NCBI GenBank assembly: GCA_934746015.1
Contig: CAKVEW010000005.1
Location: forward strand, 62,001-126,000
Length of the DNA stretch: 64,000 bases
Source: an uncultured Clostridium sp.
Lineage (GTDB): Bacteria > Bacillota > Clostridia > Clostridiales > Clostridiaceae
Direction: 5' to 3'
Below, piece after piece: positions 18,201 to 26,819 of the stretch. The stretch's first letter is position 1. The number at the start of each line of letters is the position of its first letter. The position numbers and the translations under genes are program-made. The notes below the pieces were generated by a model, which was not told the origin of the DNA, ran no database searches, and saw only the letters and a list, made by a program, of their open reading frames with translations.

Positions 18201-18983
18201 TTAATTATTTCTTTTTATGCTATTTTTTTTATTATTCCAAGGAGTAAATATTTTTTCCATAATTGAAACTAAAGCAAATATAGCCATGCTTATAATAACT
18301 ATTATCACAATTGATGCAAACATTTTATCTAAAGCATATGCACTTCTTGCTCTTGTCATATATACACCAAGTCCCTTATCTCCTCCAAGCCATTCTCCAA
18401 TTACAGCACCCATAATACTATAAGTTGCTGCTATCCTCATGCCAGAGAAGAAATTTATCATTCCATAAGGAAGCTTTAAATGTATAAATATATTAAGCTT
18501 AGATGCCCCCATTAATTTAAAGTGATTTATTAAATCTTCATCTACACCTTCTAAACCATCTACTATACTTATTACTATTGGGAAAAAGCATACAATTATA
18601 ACTACAATTATTTTAGGCAAATAACCAAAGCCAAACCATATAATAAAAAGTGGTGCTAAAGCAATAGTTGGTATAGTTTGTGATATAACCAAGACTGGAT
18701 AAAGAGCTTTTTTAACAAGTGGTACCATATCCATAATTATGGCTAGTATTATAGCAATCACTATAGCAGCTAAGAAACCTACAAAGCCTTCATATAATGT
18801 AGCCTTTATATGCGATATCATAGCTTTAAAATCACTAATTAAAACATTAATTACATCTGTTGGTGCTGGCATTATGTATTTTTCTATTCCACCTGCCCTA
18901 ACAACAGCTTCCCATAAGCTTAATAAAATTAAAATAAATATTATAGGTGCAAGTTTATTTCCTATATTTTTCGATTTTTTCAT
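18201..18983 (-). CDS. thiX: ABC transporter permease, thiamine-precursor uptake (ThiX-like)
   Basis: A 260-residue membrane protein with six predicted TM helices and the permease (EAA-type) loop INHFKLMGASKLNIFIHLKLP near residues 150-170. It belongs to the SsuC/TauC/ThiX group. The start overlaps the end of the thiamine-binding-protein gene by 29 nt in another frame. This is a long overlap, but it is the only plausible start near a ribosome binding site (GAAGG). The ThiY gene begins 15 nt after its stop. Confidence 0.88.
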   Translation of the reverse strand: MKKSKNIGNKLAPIIFILILLSLWEAVVRAGGIEKYIMPAPTDVINVLISDFKAMISHIKATLYEGFVGFLAAIVIAIILAIIMDMVPLVKKALYPVLVISQTIPTIALAPLFIIWFGFGYLPKIIVVIIVCFFPIVISIVDGLEGVDEDLINHFKLMGASKLNIFIHLKLPYGMINFFSGMRIAATYSIMGAVIGEWLGGDKGLGVYMTRARSAYALDKMFASIVIIVIISMAIFALVSIMEKIFTPWNNKKNSIKRNN

Positions 18984-19245
18984 CCATAGTCACGCCTTCT
19001 TTTTTATAGTCTATTTTAACCATAGAACATACTCTTGATGCACCTTCTTCTGTACATATCTCTTGAGCCTTCTTTACTATCTCTAGTAAAGTATCTAGTT
19101 CCCCTTCCATTGTGGTCTCCATTGCTCCAACTTCGTACTTCACTCCAGTAGAAGCAATATATTCAATAACTTTGTCCACTACAGGATAAATTCTTTCTTC
19201 AGTTACTGAAGGTATCACTTGAAGGCTTACATTACATAGTGCCAT
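18955..19245 (-). CDS. Thiamine-binding protein, MTH1187/YqgV family
   Basis: Small 96-residue ferredoxin-fold protein. VSLQVIPSVTEERIYPVVDKVIEYI at the start and VKYEVGAMETTMEGELD in the middle are typical of the MTH1187/UPF0045 family, members of which bind thiamine. It is the first gene after the TPP riboswitch, with RBS AGGAGGG. It probably binds thiamine or the HMP product in the cytoplasm alongside the ThiXYZ importer; the exact role of the family is not settled. The C-terminal Lys-rich tail overlaps the permease start. Confidence 0.88.
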   Translation of the reverse strand: MALCNVSLQVIPSVTEERIYPVVDKVIEYIASTGVKYEVGAMETTMEGELDTLLEIVKKAQEICTEEGASRVCSMVKIDYKKEGVTMDEKIEKYRK

Positions 19246-19310
19246 AAAATCCCTCCTTTTTTTATAATTAACTTAAATAATTTATCTTGAATCTGATAAA
19301 GTATATTGTT

Positions 19311-19465
19311 AAAAGAAAAAACAGCATCCTAATATAAGAATGCTGCTTAATAGCTTAATTTGTAATTGAAACAATACTAATCTCCCTACGTTGGCATTAT
19401 CCAAATCAGGTTTATGGGTCAAAATGGTCACAACTTTATCTCAGACAGTTCCCTGCCCCCCCAGT
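19311..19465 (-). ncRNA. TPP (THI-element) riboswitch with terminator
   Basis: On the minus strand the conserved blocks appear in order: GGGGGGCAGGGAACTGTC, then CTGAGATAAAG, then GACCC, ACCTGATTTGGATAATGCC and AACGTAGGGAG. These are the TPP aptamer (19379-19465). Downstream, CAGCATCC pairs with GAATGCTG (19322-19345) and is followed in RNA by UUUUUUCUUUU, the expression-platform terminator. High TPP should terminate transcription and shut off thiamine-precursor uptake. The ATG of the first gene is about 65 nt further on. Confidence 0.96.
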
Positions 19466-19488
19466 TAAATTATTAAGTTTATATTAAC

Positions 19489-19517
19489 ATTTTATTCATT
19501 TTGGTTATTAATGTCAA
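19489..19517 (-). promoter_or_regulatory. Promoter of the TPP-riboswitch operon
   Basis: Minus strand: -35 TTGACA (19512-19517), a 17-bp spacer and -10 TAAAAT (19489-19494). The start site near 19482 is about 17 nt ahead of the aptamer, a normal arrangement. Confidence 0.7.
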
Positions 19518-19615
19518 GCTAGTTAATAATAATTATTAATTATATATTTTCCAATAGTTTAATATTACTCTATTTTCTTTGCTCCATATATAACAACTAC
19601 AATTCCTAATATTTA

Positions 19616-20356
19616 TCAATCCTTATTTAATAATCTTTTAAAGTTTTCTTTAACAATAATTTGTAAGGCTTCTACACCTATACACTTTAATTTAGCTACC
19701 TTCTCATAAACTTTTATTATTTCACTTGGGTATCCATACTCTCCATTAACCCATTCTAATGCAGTTGGTCCATCAGTTTCTATAAGTAATTTATCTATAG
19801 GTACTATACTTAATACTTCATAAGCTTTTTCTGAGTATCCTATATCTACACTAATTGTAAAATAACATCCTAGTTCTATTAACTCTTCTAAGGTATTAAT
19901 ATCACCACTATACCAATGAATTATTGCTTTATTATAATTATATTTTTTTAGAGCCTCATATATTTCTTTTTCTGCATCTTTAGTATGAAGACTTATAACT
20001 TTATTTCTCTTTATGCTTTCTTCAAGCATGAAATAAAATACTCTTCTTTGTGGCTTAAAGGTACTCTTGTCTTCTACCCAAAGATAGTCTAATCCTATTT
20101 CCCCTATAATCTCACTTTCTTCAATATAGGGAATAAGTTCCTTTAAATCTCCTCTATACTCTGCAGCTTTCCATGGATGAATACCAAAACACGGTTTAAT
20201 AAACTCACTCTTTTTACTATATTCTTTATTTTTAATATAACTTTCTATATCCATACTATTTGCAAGAGTAAGAATTTTATTATCATTTATATCTCTTATT
20301 GCTTCTTCAAGCTTATCTTCAAAAAAATCTAAATGTGTATGACAATCTATATACAT
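19616..20356 (-). CDS. TatD-family metal-dependent hydrolase
   Basis: TIM-barrel hydrolase, 246 residues. Metal ligands: YIDCHTHLD at the N-terminus (HxH), GEIGLDY near 92 (Glu), LHTKDAE near 125 (His), HWYSG near 150 (His) and ETDGP near 197 (Asp). TatD proteins are Mg/Mn-dependent exo- or endonucleases. This member is diverged from the usual housekeeping TatD (for example FGIHPWKAAEY in place of VGIHPHDA), so its real substrate is uncertain. RBS AAGGAGGATAC is upstream. It is on the minus strand with no clear operon partner. Confidence 0.82.
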   Translation of the reverse strand: MYIDCHTHLDFFEDKLEEAIRDINDNKILTLANSMDIESYIKNKEYSKKSEFIKPCFGIHPWKAAEYRGDLKELIPYIEESEIIGEIGLDYLWVEDKSTFKPQRRVFYFMLEESIKRNKVISLHTKDAEKEIYEALKKYNYNKAIIHWYSGDINTLEELIELGCYFTISVDIGYSEKAYEVLSIVPIDKLLIETDGPTALEWVNGEYGYPSEIIKVYEKVAKLKCIGVEALQIIVKENFKRLLNKD

Positions 20357-20537
20357 GTATCCTCCTTAATAAAAAAACAAAACTTTAGATAAGTATTTCT
20401 ACTATATAGTTATTTTTATATTCTTATATATAACTTTTTATATCTTTAATAGTTTATACATTATATATAGTATATCATTTATATTTATCTAATTAGAATA
20501 TCTCAATTCAATTGGAGAAACAGTAGCAATTCATTTA

Positions 20538-21755
20538 TTATAAAAGTACTTTAGCAAATTCTATATTATCAAATTCATTTTCTTTTATATATTCTAATGA
20601 ATCAATTAAATAACTTTTATGATGTTCTATAGTTTTAGAGAAAGATTGAATAAATTCAACTATACTTTCTTTAGATTCCTTTTTATTATATAGATATTTG
20701 CCAACCAAATAAAATCTAATAAATGAATATCTTGTTAAAAGCATAATATATCCATCAAATATTGATTCAGATTCAGAAAATGGAAAAATATTATTATATA
20801 TGAAATTCACTAAATAATTTTCAAAAATATAGCTATTATTAATAAGATTTTCATTATAATCTTCAAATGCTTTTATGTATAATCCTGAATGTTCACTTAT
20901 TTCAGTATTTTCATCAAACTTAAATCCAGCTATAATTTCCCTTGTATATTCTTTAAAAGAAAAGCTATCCACATTTTTAGATACATTTAAAAACTCTAAC
21001 ATTTTTTTGAAAAAATCAATTTGAATAAGATAATTTGATTTATTTTTTTCATAGCAATCATTACCTAAATTTATATCATATTTTTTAATAAATTTAGGTA
21101 CATTGCTATAATTATATTTAAGCTCATCCTCTAATTTATTTATAAAATCACCTAATATATAAAGCCTTTCACTTAAGTTTAATTTTCTATTTTGTATTAT
21201 TTTGATACTAAGATCTCTAATTTCCTTGAAATACTTTATTGGTGACTTATTGTATTTTTTAGATTTAGTATCAATCTCACTTGATACTATATGTTTTCCT
21301 AAGTTTTCTTCACTTTCTTTAAATTTAATTCCTTCTTCCTTTAATAAAAGAATTCTTGCCGCTTCAGGGCAGGCTACATCAAGGGACATTTCATAATAAC
21401 CATCTACTTTATTAATTATTCTAGGAAAGGATGTACAAACGTTTGAAAGATATTCTTCTCCAATCTTAGAATAAATAATACAATAATTTTCTTCATCCAA
21501 AAAAGGGCACCTTTTATCACCCTTTAATTTTACTTTTCCATAATCGATATCAGAACTTGTACAATAATCATTATTATGAACATTTTTTTGAAACATTCTT
21601 TTCATTTCTTTGTCTTGAATTCTATAATATTGTTTGAAGGTAATCTTATCTATATCTATATCCCAACCAACACAACAGCTATCTTTGCAGTTTCCACCTA
21701 TACACTTAAATTCTTTAAAATATTCTGGGTATATCATTTTATATTTTTCTCCCAT
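20538..21755 (-). CDS. FliB-like lysine-N-methylase family protein
   Basis: A 405-residue cysteine-rich protein. The N-terminus has FKCIGGNCKDSCCVGWDIDID, and near residues 88-115 there is CPFLDEENYCIIY and VCTSFPR. These conserved Cys blocks mark the family annotated as flagellin lysine-N-methylase (FliB), which may bind an Fe-S cluster. The C-terminal half is helical and not recognisable. No flagellar or flagellin gene is in the window, so a substrate other than flagellin is possible. RBS AAGGAAG lies 7 nt upstream of the ATG. Confidence 0.75.
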   Translation of the reverse strand: MGEKYKMIYPEYFKEFKCIGGNCKDSCCVGWDIDIDKITFKQYYRIQDKEMKRMFQKNVHNNDYCTSSDIDYGKVKLKGDKRCPFLDEENYCIIYSKIGEEYLSNVCTSFPRIINKVDGYYEMSLDVACPEAARILLLKEEGIKFKESEENLGKHIVSSEIDTKSKKYNKSPIKYFKEIRDLSIKIIQNRKLNLSERLYILGDFINKLEDELKYNYSNVPKFIKKYDINLGNDCYEKNKSNYLIQIDFFKKMLEFLNVSKNVDSFSFKEYTREIIAGFKFDENTEISEHSGLYIKAFEDYNENLINNSYIFENYLVNFIYNNIFPFSESESIFDGYIMLLTRYSFIRFYLVGKYLYNKKESKESIVEFIQSFSKTIEHHKSYLIDSLEYIKENEFDNIEFAKVLL

Positions 21756-21893
21756 AGTATAACTTCCTTTTCAAATTAATTACTTAAATTTTCCTATTAA
21801 ATATTTATTTTACTACAGTATTTTAAATTTGTCATATATGCCTTAACTTCTAGTTATAATAATAAAATTATTTATTAATGCCCAATAAAACTA

Positions 21894-21927
21894 ATGGTAC
21901 TGAAAACTTAAACTTTTTCAGTACCAT
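21894..21927 (-). terminator. Terminator after the AraC/GyrI regulator gene
   Basis: Arms ATGGTACTGAAA and TTTCAGTACCAT are perfectly complementary around an A/T loop, 26 nt after the regulator stop. In minus-strand RNA it is followed by UAGUUUUAUU. On the plus strand it is followed by CATATTTTC, so some bidirectional function is possible. Confidence 0.75.
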
Positions 21928-21952
21928 CATATTTTCATATCTTAATTAAGCC

Positions 21953-22810
21953 CTATTTTTTCTTTATTGGAATCCAAATTTCACTATAGTAATTTTCATC
22001 TAAAATCCCTTTTTCATACTTACTTGGATCACTATACATTTCTATATTATATCCTGCAGCAATTTCATAATCTCTACAGTTTGGTAACCACTCTGAAAAT
22101 ATCTTCTTATTAGTTTCTTGAATTGATGTTTTTCCTTGTCCATAACAAGGGAAAACAGCCCAAGTAAATTTAGGAATTGTTTTAACTATATACCCTTCCA
22201 TACCTTCTTTTTCTTTAGAATAATCCTCTGCTATAAGGTACTCAAATTCATTACCGCTCATTTCCTCATCAATATTAATACCATACATTCCACATATATC
22301 CTTTAACTTTCCTTGTGAAATATGCTCATTCCAAAATGCTGGTACATCTACAAATGCAGAATCATATTTAAATTTTCTATAGGCTCCTATAACCTTAAAT
22401 TCATCCTTCTCAACTATCTTATAATCCATAACATATCCTCCTTCTAATGAAAATTTGATTTTAAGAGCAACAAATGACTTTATTACTGCCCCCTCTTTAC
22501 GAACTGCAGATGGAGTAACTCCATGAAATCTTGTAAAAGCTTTAGTAAAGCTATCTGGAGAATCATATCCATACTTTATTGCAATATCTATTATTTTTTC
22601 ATTAGTAGATAAAACCTCACTGCCGGCAAGTGTAAGTCTTCTTCTCCTAATGTATTCACTTACTGAATATCCACATAACATTGCAAATCCTTTTTGAAAA
22701 TAAAAAGGAGAAACATTTACCCTATCTGAAATTTCTGTAATAGATAAATCCTCTGTAATATTATCTTCAATATAAGAAATAGCTTCTCTAATGCTTTCAA
22801 TCCACTCCAT
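21953..22810 (-). CDS. AraC-family regulator with GyrI-like effector domain
   Basis: A 285-residue regulator. Residues 1-105 hold two helix-turn-helix motifs of the AraC type (LSITEISDRVNVSPFYFQKGF and IIDIAIKYGYDSPDSFTKAF, ending FHGVTPSAVRK). Residues 125-285 form a GyrI/BmrR-like ligand-binding domain (DYKIVEKDEFKVIGAYRKF to EIWIPIKKK). Relatives such as Rob and BltR-like proteins sense amphipathic compounds and activate efflux or stress genes. No obvious target lies next to it, apart from possible autoregulation through the divergent intergenic region. RBS GGGGG lies upstream. Confidence 0.9.
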   Translation of the reverse strand: MEWIESIREAISYIEDNITEDLSITEISDRVNVSPFYFQKGFAMLCGYSVSEYIRRRRLTLAGSEVLSTNEKIIDIAIKYGYDSPDSFTKAFTRFHGVTPSAVRKEGAVIKSFVALKIKFSLEGGYVMDYKIVEKDEFKVIGAYRKFKYDSAFVDVPAFWNEHISQGKLKDICGMYGINIDEEMSGNEFEYLIAEDYSKEKEGMEGYIVKTIPKFTWAVFPCYGQGKTSIQETNKKIFSEWLPNCRDYEIAAGYNIEMYSDPSKYEKGILDENYYSEIWIPIKKK

Positions 22811-23131
22811 TATTTTTCCCCCTTACAATTCGTTAATCTAATATTATCATCATTAAAAATTGGACTCCCGACTTTTTAAGCTTTCTTTTGTCCTATAATT
22901 AACTCTTCTTATATAATTATAAATTATATTTATATTTCCATAAATATATATCCTATTTATGTATTAATATCTAATGTACTTTTTAAAGGCAAAATAATTT
23001 TCAAATTAAAATCTATTACCTTTATATTGTTTATCAATAAAAAAATATCTTATTTAAATAAAAATATATTGTTTATTTATTATTTTTAATATAAACTATT
23101 ATTAATAAGTAAATTAAAAGGAGATTTTTCA
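22811..23131. promoter_or_regulatory. Divergent intergenic region between the AraC/GyrI gene and a membrane-protein gene
   Basis: About 320 bp, very A/T-rich, without an ORF that looks real. For the plus-strand gene a plausible promoter is -35 TTGTTT (23069-23074), a 17-bp spacer and TAAACT (23092-23097). ATATTGTTTAT occurs twice, near 23024 and 23066. A G/C-richer patch, GGACTCCCGAC, at 22862-22872 is upstream of the regulator gene. No clear palindrome was found. Confidence 0.35.
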
Positions 23132-24346
23132 ATGAGAAAAATAATAATAAAATTAGTAGATTACTTTTATACAACACCTATTATATTTACTATAATAGTA
23201 AGCTTTTTCATATCATTACTATCTTCTGTTTTGATGAATAACATTCTCCAAGGTAGTATAATTTATTTACCATTAACATTGTCTATAACATTAACCTTTG
23301 AAAATTTAATTTTCTTTATACTACATCCTAAATTTGATAATAATAGTTATGCACATAAAAAGATTGAGGTTTTAGGATTATGTCTTGGATTAATTTTTAA
23401 TATTTCTATATTTACTTTTCTAGGTATCCGATTTTCAGATTGGAATATTCAGTTAAGTAATAGTGAAGTGCATTCTCCCATCCTTATAAGTTCAATGCCA
23501 ACTATAATAGTAATTTTATTAATTTCTTTATTAGGATATATTTATTGCAGATTTGTAGATTTAAAAAATCAACCTCCCTTAATTACCGTTGTTGGAATTG
23601 CATCTATGTATCTTGGATTAATTTTATCTATAATGTGGTGTATTCAAATGTGGAATTACTTCTTTCTACTACTTCTTTTACCATTTAACTACATAATAAT
23701 AATTTTAAAAACAGTAAGATATTTAATTTATCAGAAATCTCAAATTATAGAAACTAATGTAAATTCTGATAATAATAGCCATGATAAACTTTCTAAGCTT
23801 AATAAAATAATAAGCACTTCCTCTAATTGGCCATGGTTAGGTATTGTAGTGATGCTTCCTTTATTAGGCATAATTATAGCTATTTTAATTCTTTTTGGTC
23901 AAAAACCAAATAATATTATAAAAGCTTGGACAGAAACAGCCAATTGGACATTTTCTCAAAAAATACCGCCACAAAATATATATTATGATCAACATTATCT
24001 ATGTACGGTTGCAGCTGGTGGACATAAAGAAATTGTAAAGCCAATAAGAGAAGGAAAACGTCATGGACATAAGGTATTAGTAAATCGTCAATTATGTATT
24101 GCAAATGCATTTGAGCAAATTCTTGAAGAAAAAACACCTAAGATTCATAAAATTATAAGAAGTATATATGATAAATATGGATATCCTATTGCTACTAAAA
24201 TAAAATCACCTTATATAGCAGATATTATTTATTTTTTAATGAAACCATTAGAGTGGATATTTTTAATTGTTTTATATACAGTTGATACAAATCCTGAAAA
24301 CAGAATCTCAATACAATATCCTCATACTACTATTCCTAAACTTTAG
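23132..24346 (+). CDS. Uncharacterised membrane protein, possibly DUF6688 family
   Basis: A 404-residue protein with about seven hydrophobic helices in the first 255 residues (about 13-37, 45-67, 85-105, 117-140, 150-170, 172-190, 233-257). These are followed by a soluble domain and a last hydrophobic segment near 372-388. The soluble part is rich in strong motifs: CTVAAGGHKEIVKP, GHKVLVNRQLCIANAFEQ and KPLEWIFLIVLYTVD. I think these match a family filed as DUF6688, but no function is known to me. The Cys, His and NRQ motifs hint at a conserved active or binding site. RBS AAAGGAG lies 8 nt upstream. It is monocistronic and the only plus-strand gene for 20 kb around. Confidence 0.7.
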   Translation: MRKIIIKLVDYFYTTPIIFTIIVSFFISLLSSVLMNNILQGSIIYLPLTLSITLTFENLIFFILHPKFDNNSYAHKKIEVLGLCLGLIFNISIFTFLGIRFSDWNIQLSNSEVHSPILISSMPTIIVILLISLLGYIYCRFVDLKNQPPLITVVGIASMYLGLILSIMWCIQMWNYFFLLLLLPFNYIIIILKTVRYLIYQKSQIIETNVNSDNNSHDKLSKLNKIISTSSNWPWLGIVVMLPLLGIIIAILILFGQKPNNIIKAWTETANWTFSQKIPPQNIYYDQHYLCTVAAGGHKEIVKPIREGKRHGHKVLVNRQLCIANAFEQILEEKTPKIHKIIRSIYDKYGYPIATKIKSPYIADIIYFLMKPLEWIFLIVLYTVDTNPENRISIQYPHTTIPKL

Positions 24347-24410
24347 TATATAAAAAGCAATATATTATCACTATTCTTTAAAGATATCTTTTGTATTAGT
24401 TAAAGTTCAA

Positions 24411-24455
24411 AAAAGACTTTCTAATAAGTTAATAAACTTAATTAGAAAGCCTTTT
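24411..24455. terminator. Bidirectional terminator between convergent genes
   Basis: AAAGACTTTCTAATAAGTT pairs with ACTTAATTAGAAAGCCTTT with one bulge, flanked by an A run on the left and U-rich sequence on the right. It lies between the stop of the membrane-protein gene (24346, plus) and the stop of the CstA-like gene (24507, minus) and can serve both. Confidence 0.8.
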
Positions 24456-24506
24456 ATATTAAAAAAAATTTATTATTCTTATTATCTTTATATTTTTAAA
24501 ACAATT

Positions 24507-25928
24507 TTAAGCTACAACTTCTATATCTTCTGATTTTGAATTTTTACTTTTTATAAATAATCCTAAACAAAATGCTGCAAAAATAATTCCTGCAGGATAT
24601 GCAATTGTGCTACTAAGCTTAAAGCCTTCAGGTGCCATTAAAATATAAGTTAAACTTACTGCAGACATAAATGTTGCAGGCACTACAGCTACCCAAGGAT
24701 TCTTTTTGTTTCTAAAAAGATAAACTGCTCCTGCCCATAGTGCAAACATTGCTAATGTTTGATTACTCCAAGAGAAGTATCTCCAAATCATTTGCACGTC
24801 CATTTGAGTTAATATTGCTCCTACAGCTAATAGCGGAATTGTAAGTAGTAATCTCTTTGAAGCACTCTTTTGCTCTATATTAAACCAGTCTGAAATAACA
24901 AGTCTTGCACTTCTAAATGCTGTATCCCCTGATGATATAGGGCAAGCAATAACACCAATCATTGCTAATACTGATCCAGCTCCTCCAAGCAATTTGTAAG
25001 TAATATCATAAACAACAGGACCTTGTCCACCTAATTCTTTAATTGCTGTTTGTAATCCTCCTGTTGAACCATAGAAAGCACAACCTGCTGCTGCCCATAT
25101 AAGGGCTATAACTCCTTCAGCAACCATTGCTCCATAAAATATCTTTTTGCCTTCCTTTTCTGTTTTCATGCAACGTGCCATTAATGGTGATTGTGTTGCA
25201 TGGAATCCAGAAATTGCTCCACAAGCAACTGACACGAACATCATAGGCCATATAGGTGTTTTACCTGGATGAAGATTAGCTAATGTAATTTCTGGAATAG
25301 TGTATCCCTTTAAAAGAATTCCACCAATTACCCCTAAAGCCATAAAAATTAAACTACATCCAAATAGAGGATATATTTTTCCAATAATTTTATCAATTGG
25401 TAGAAAAGTTGCAAGAAAATAATAAATAAGTATTACAACTAACCAAAAAGTAAAATTTAGTGCTTTTGGTGTAAGCATAGCTAAAAGTGCCGCTGGTCCA
25501 GTTGTAAAGCTAACTCCTACAAGTACAAGCAATACTATTGAGAATATACGCATAACTTGTTTCATAAAAGGCCCTAAATAAATTCCAACAATTTCACCAA
25601 TTGTAGTACCTTTATGACGCATTGATATCATTCCTGATAAATAGTCATGGACAGCCCCTGCAAATATAGTACCAAAGGTAATCCACAAAAATACTGATGG
25701 TCCCCACAATGCTCCTGCAATAGCTCCATATATAGGTCCAAGACCTGCTATATTCAATAGTTGAACAAGAAATATTCTCCATGTAGGCATTACTACATAG
25801 TCTGTTCCATCAGCCATAGCAATTGCAGGTGTTTCTCTATCATCTGGTCCAAAGTTTTTTTCAATGTACTTACCATAAATAGAATAACCACCAATTAAAA
25901 TCGCTAAACAAATAAAAAAAGATACCAT
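24507..25928 (-). CDS. cstA: CstA-family carbon-starvation / pyruvate transporter
   Basis: Integral membrane protein of 473 residues with many TM helices. Family marks are GGYSIYGKYIEKNFGPDD at the N-terminus, DGTDYVVMPTWRIFLVQLLNIAGLGPIYGAIAGALWGP near 45-80, HDYLSGMIS near 108 and GFHATQSPLMARCM near 240. CstA/BtsT proteins import pyruvate and perhaps peptides. This is the short form common in Firmicutes, lacking the C-terminal extension of the 700-residue E. coli proteins. ATG 25928 is preferred to the GTG at 25940 because AGAGGTGG sits 8 nt upstream of it. The LytS/LytTR pair immediately upstream is its probable regulator. Confidence 0.9.
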   Translation of the reverse strand: MVSFFICLAILIGGYSIYGKYIEKNFGPDDRETPAIAMADGTDYVVMPTWRIFLVQLLNIAGLGPIYGAIAGALWGPSVFLWITFGTIFAGAVHDYLSGMISMRHKGTTIGEIVGIYLGPFMKQVMRIFSIVLLVLVGVSFTTGPAALLAMLTPKALNFTFWLVVILIYYFLATFLPIDKIIGKIYPLFGCSLIFMALGVIGGILLKGYTIPEITLANLHPGKTPIWPMMFVSVACGAISGFHATQSPLMARCMKTEKEGKKIFYGAMVAEGVIALIWAAAGCAFYGSTGGLQTAIKELGGQGPVVYDITYKLLGGAGSVLAMIGVIACPISSGDTAFRSARLVISDWFNIEQKSASKRLLLTIPLLAVGAILTQMDVQMIWRYFSWSNQTLAMFALWAGAVYLFRNKKNPWVAVVPATFMSAVSLTYILMAPEGFKLSSTIAYPAGIIFAAFCLGLFIKSKNSKSEDIEVVA

Positions 25929-26038
25929 TAAAAATTCCACCTCTCACATATAATTCTTGCAACTAATTCCTTTAAGGATAAAAAATTTATCATCTAATAA
26001 AGTTATTATTTACCCTTTAAGTTTAGCATAATCCCCTA

Positions 26039-26052
26039 TGTAAACGTTTATT
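26039..26052 (-). promoter_or_regulatory. cre-like CcpA site upstream of cstA
   Basis: The 14 bases TGTAAACGTTTATT contain the perfect palindrome TAAACGTTTA and match the CcpA consensus except at the last two positions. The site lies 110 nt upstream of the CstA-like start, in the gap after the LytTR gene. Catabolite control of a carbon-starvation transporter makes sense. Confidence 0.55.
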
Positions 26053-26093
26053 TAATGGGTGAAATGCTATTTTTATTGTATAAATTGCATCTT

Positions 26094-26819
26094 TTAATGT
26101 TTTAAATGCAAAATTCTCTTAAGATCCTTTATTTTATTTCTACTAACAGGTAAAAAAACATCCTTCAATCCGCTTACTTTTATGCAATAAGTGTTATTAA
26201 ACCAAGGGTGAATTTCTAATATATAATTCAAATTTATTAAAAAGCTTTTATGAATTCTTAAAAAACATTTATTGGCTAGTTTTTCTTCAAAAAAATTAAG
26301 TGTATTACTATCTCTATAGGATTCATTTTTTGTATGAATAATGCACTCCCTATTCTCACATTCTATATAAATAATTTCTTCAATGTTAACCATAATAAAT
26401 TTCTTATCTACATATAATGGAATTTTTGAAAATAGTTCATCTTTTTTTAAGTAATTTTCAGACTTTTTTATCTTATATCTCTCTAACATTTGTTTAACTT
26501 TTGCTTCTGAAAAGGGCTTTAACAAATAGTGTATTGCACCTACTTCAAAGGCTTTTTCGGCATAGTTATTATAAGCTGTTGCAAATACAATTTCAGAATG
26601 AGGTAGAATTTTTCTTACCATGGTAGCTAAGGTCGTTCCACTAATATCACCTAGATTAATATCAATACAAAATAAATCATAACTTTCATTTGATATAGAC
26701 TTTAAAACCTCTTCTCCACTAGAAAACTCGGTAATAATTGCACTAGGGAGTATTTCTTTTATTAAAAAAATAAGTTCACTTCTTGCAGGTTTTTCATCAT
26801 CAATTACTGCAATTTTCAT
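26094..26819 (-). CDS. LytTR-family response regulator
   Basis: A 241-residue regulator. Receiver domain: AVIDDE near residue 5, phospho-acceptor Asp in LFCIDINLGD near 53, and LLKPF (conserved Lys) near 103. LytTR DNA-binding domain from about 130: VNIEEIIYIECENRECIIHTKN, then FLRIHKSFLINLNYI. The start at 26819 is chosen because AAGGATGAG precedes it; it overlaps the kinase gene by 20 nt. The pair resembles BtsSR/YpdAB, which sense pyruvate and switch on transporters. The adjacent cstA gene is the likely target. Confidence 0.93.
   Translation of the reverse strand: MKIAVIDDEKPARSELIFLIKEILPSAIITEFSSGEEVLKSISNESYDLFCIDINLGDISGTTLATMVRKILPHSEIVFATAYNNYAEKAFEVGAIHYLLKPFSEAKVKQMLERYKIKKSENYLKKDELFSKIPLYVDKKFIMVNIEEIIYIECENRECIIHTKNESYRDSNTLNFFEEKLANKCFLRIHKSFLINLNYILEIHPWFNNTYCIKVSGLKDVFLPVSRNKIKDLKRILHLKH

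Noticed and set aside
16481..19245. Taurine/sulfonate or nitrate ABC importer
   Set aside because: The TPP riboswitch, the NTNHTG motif of the binding protein and the MTH1187 gene all favour thiamine-precursor uptake.
19616..20356. Anti-phage (Qat-type) TatD component
   Set aside because: No QatA, QatB or QatC genes adjacent; a lone TatD-family hydrolase is the simpler call.
20538..21755. Radical-SAM enzyme
   Set aside because: Cys spacing is CxxxxCxxxCC rather than CxxxCxxC, and it fits the FliB family.
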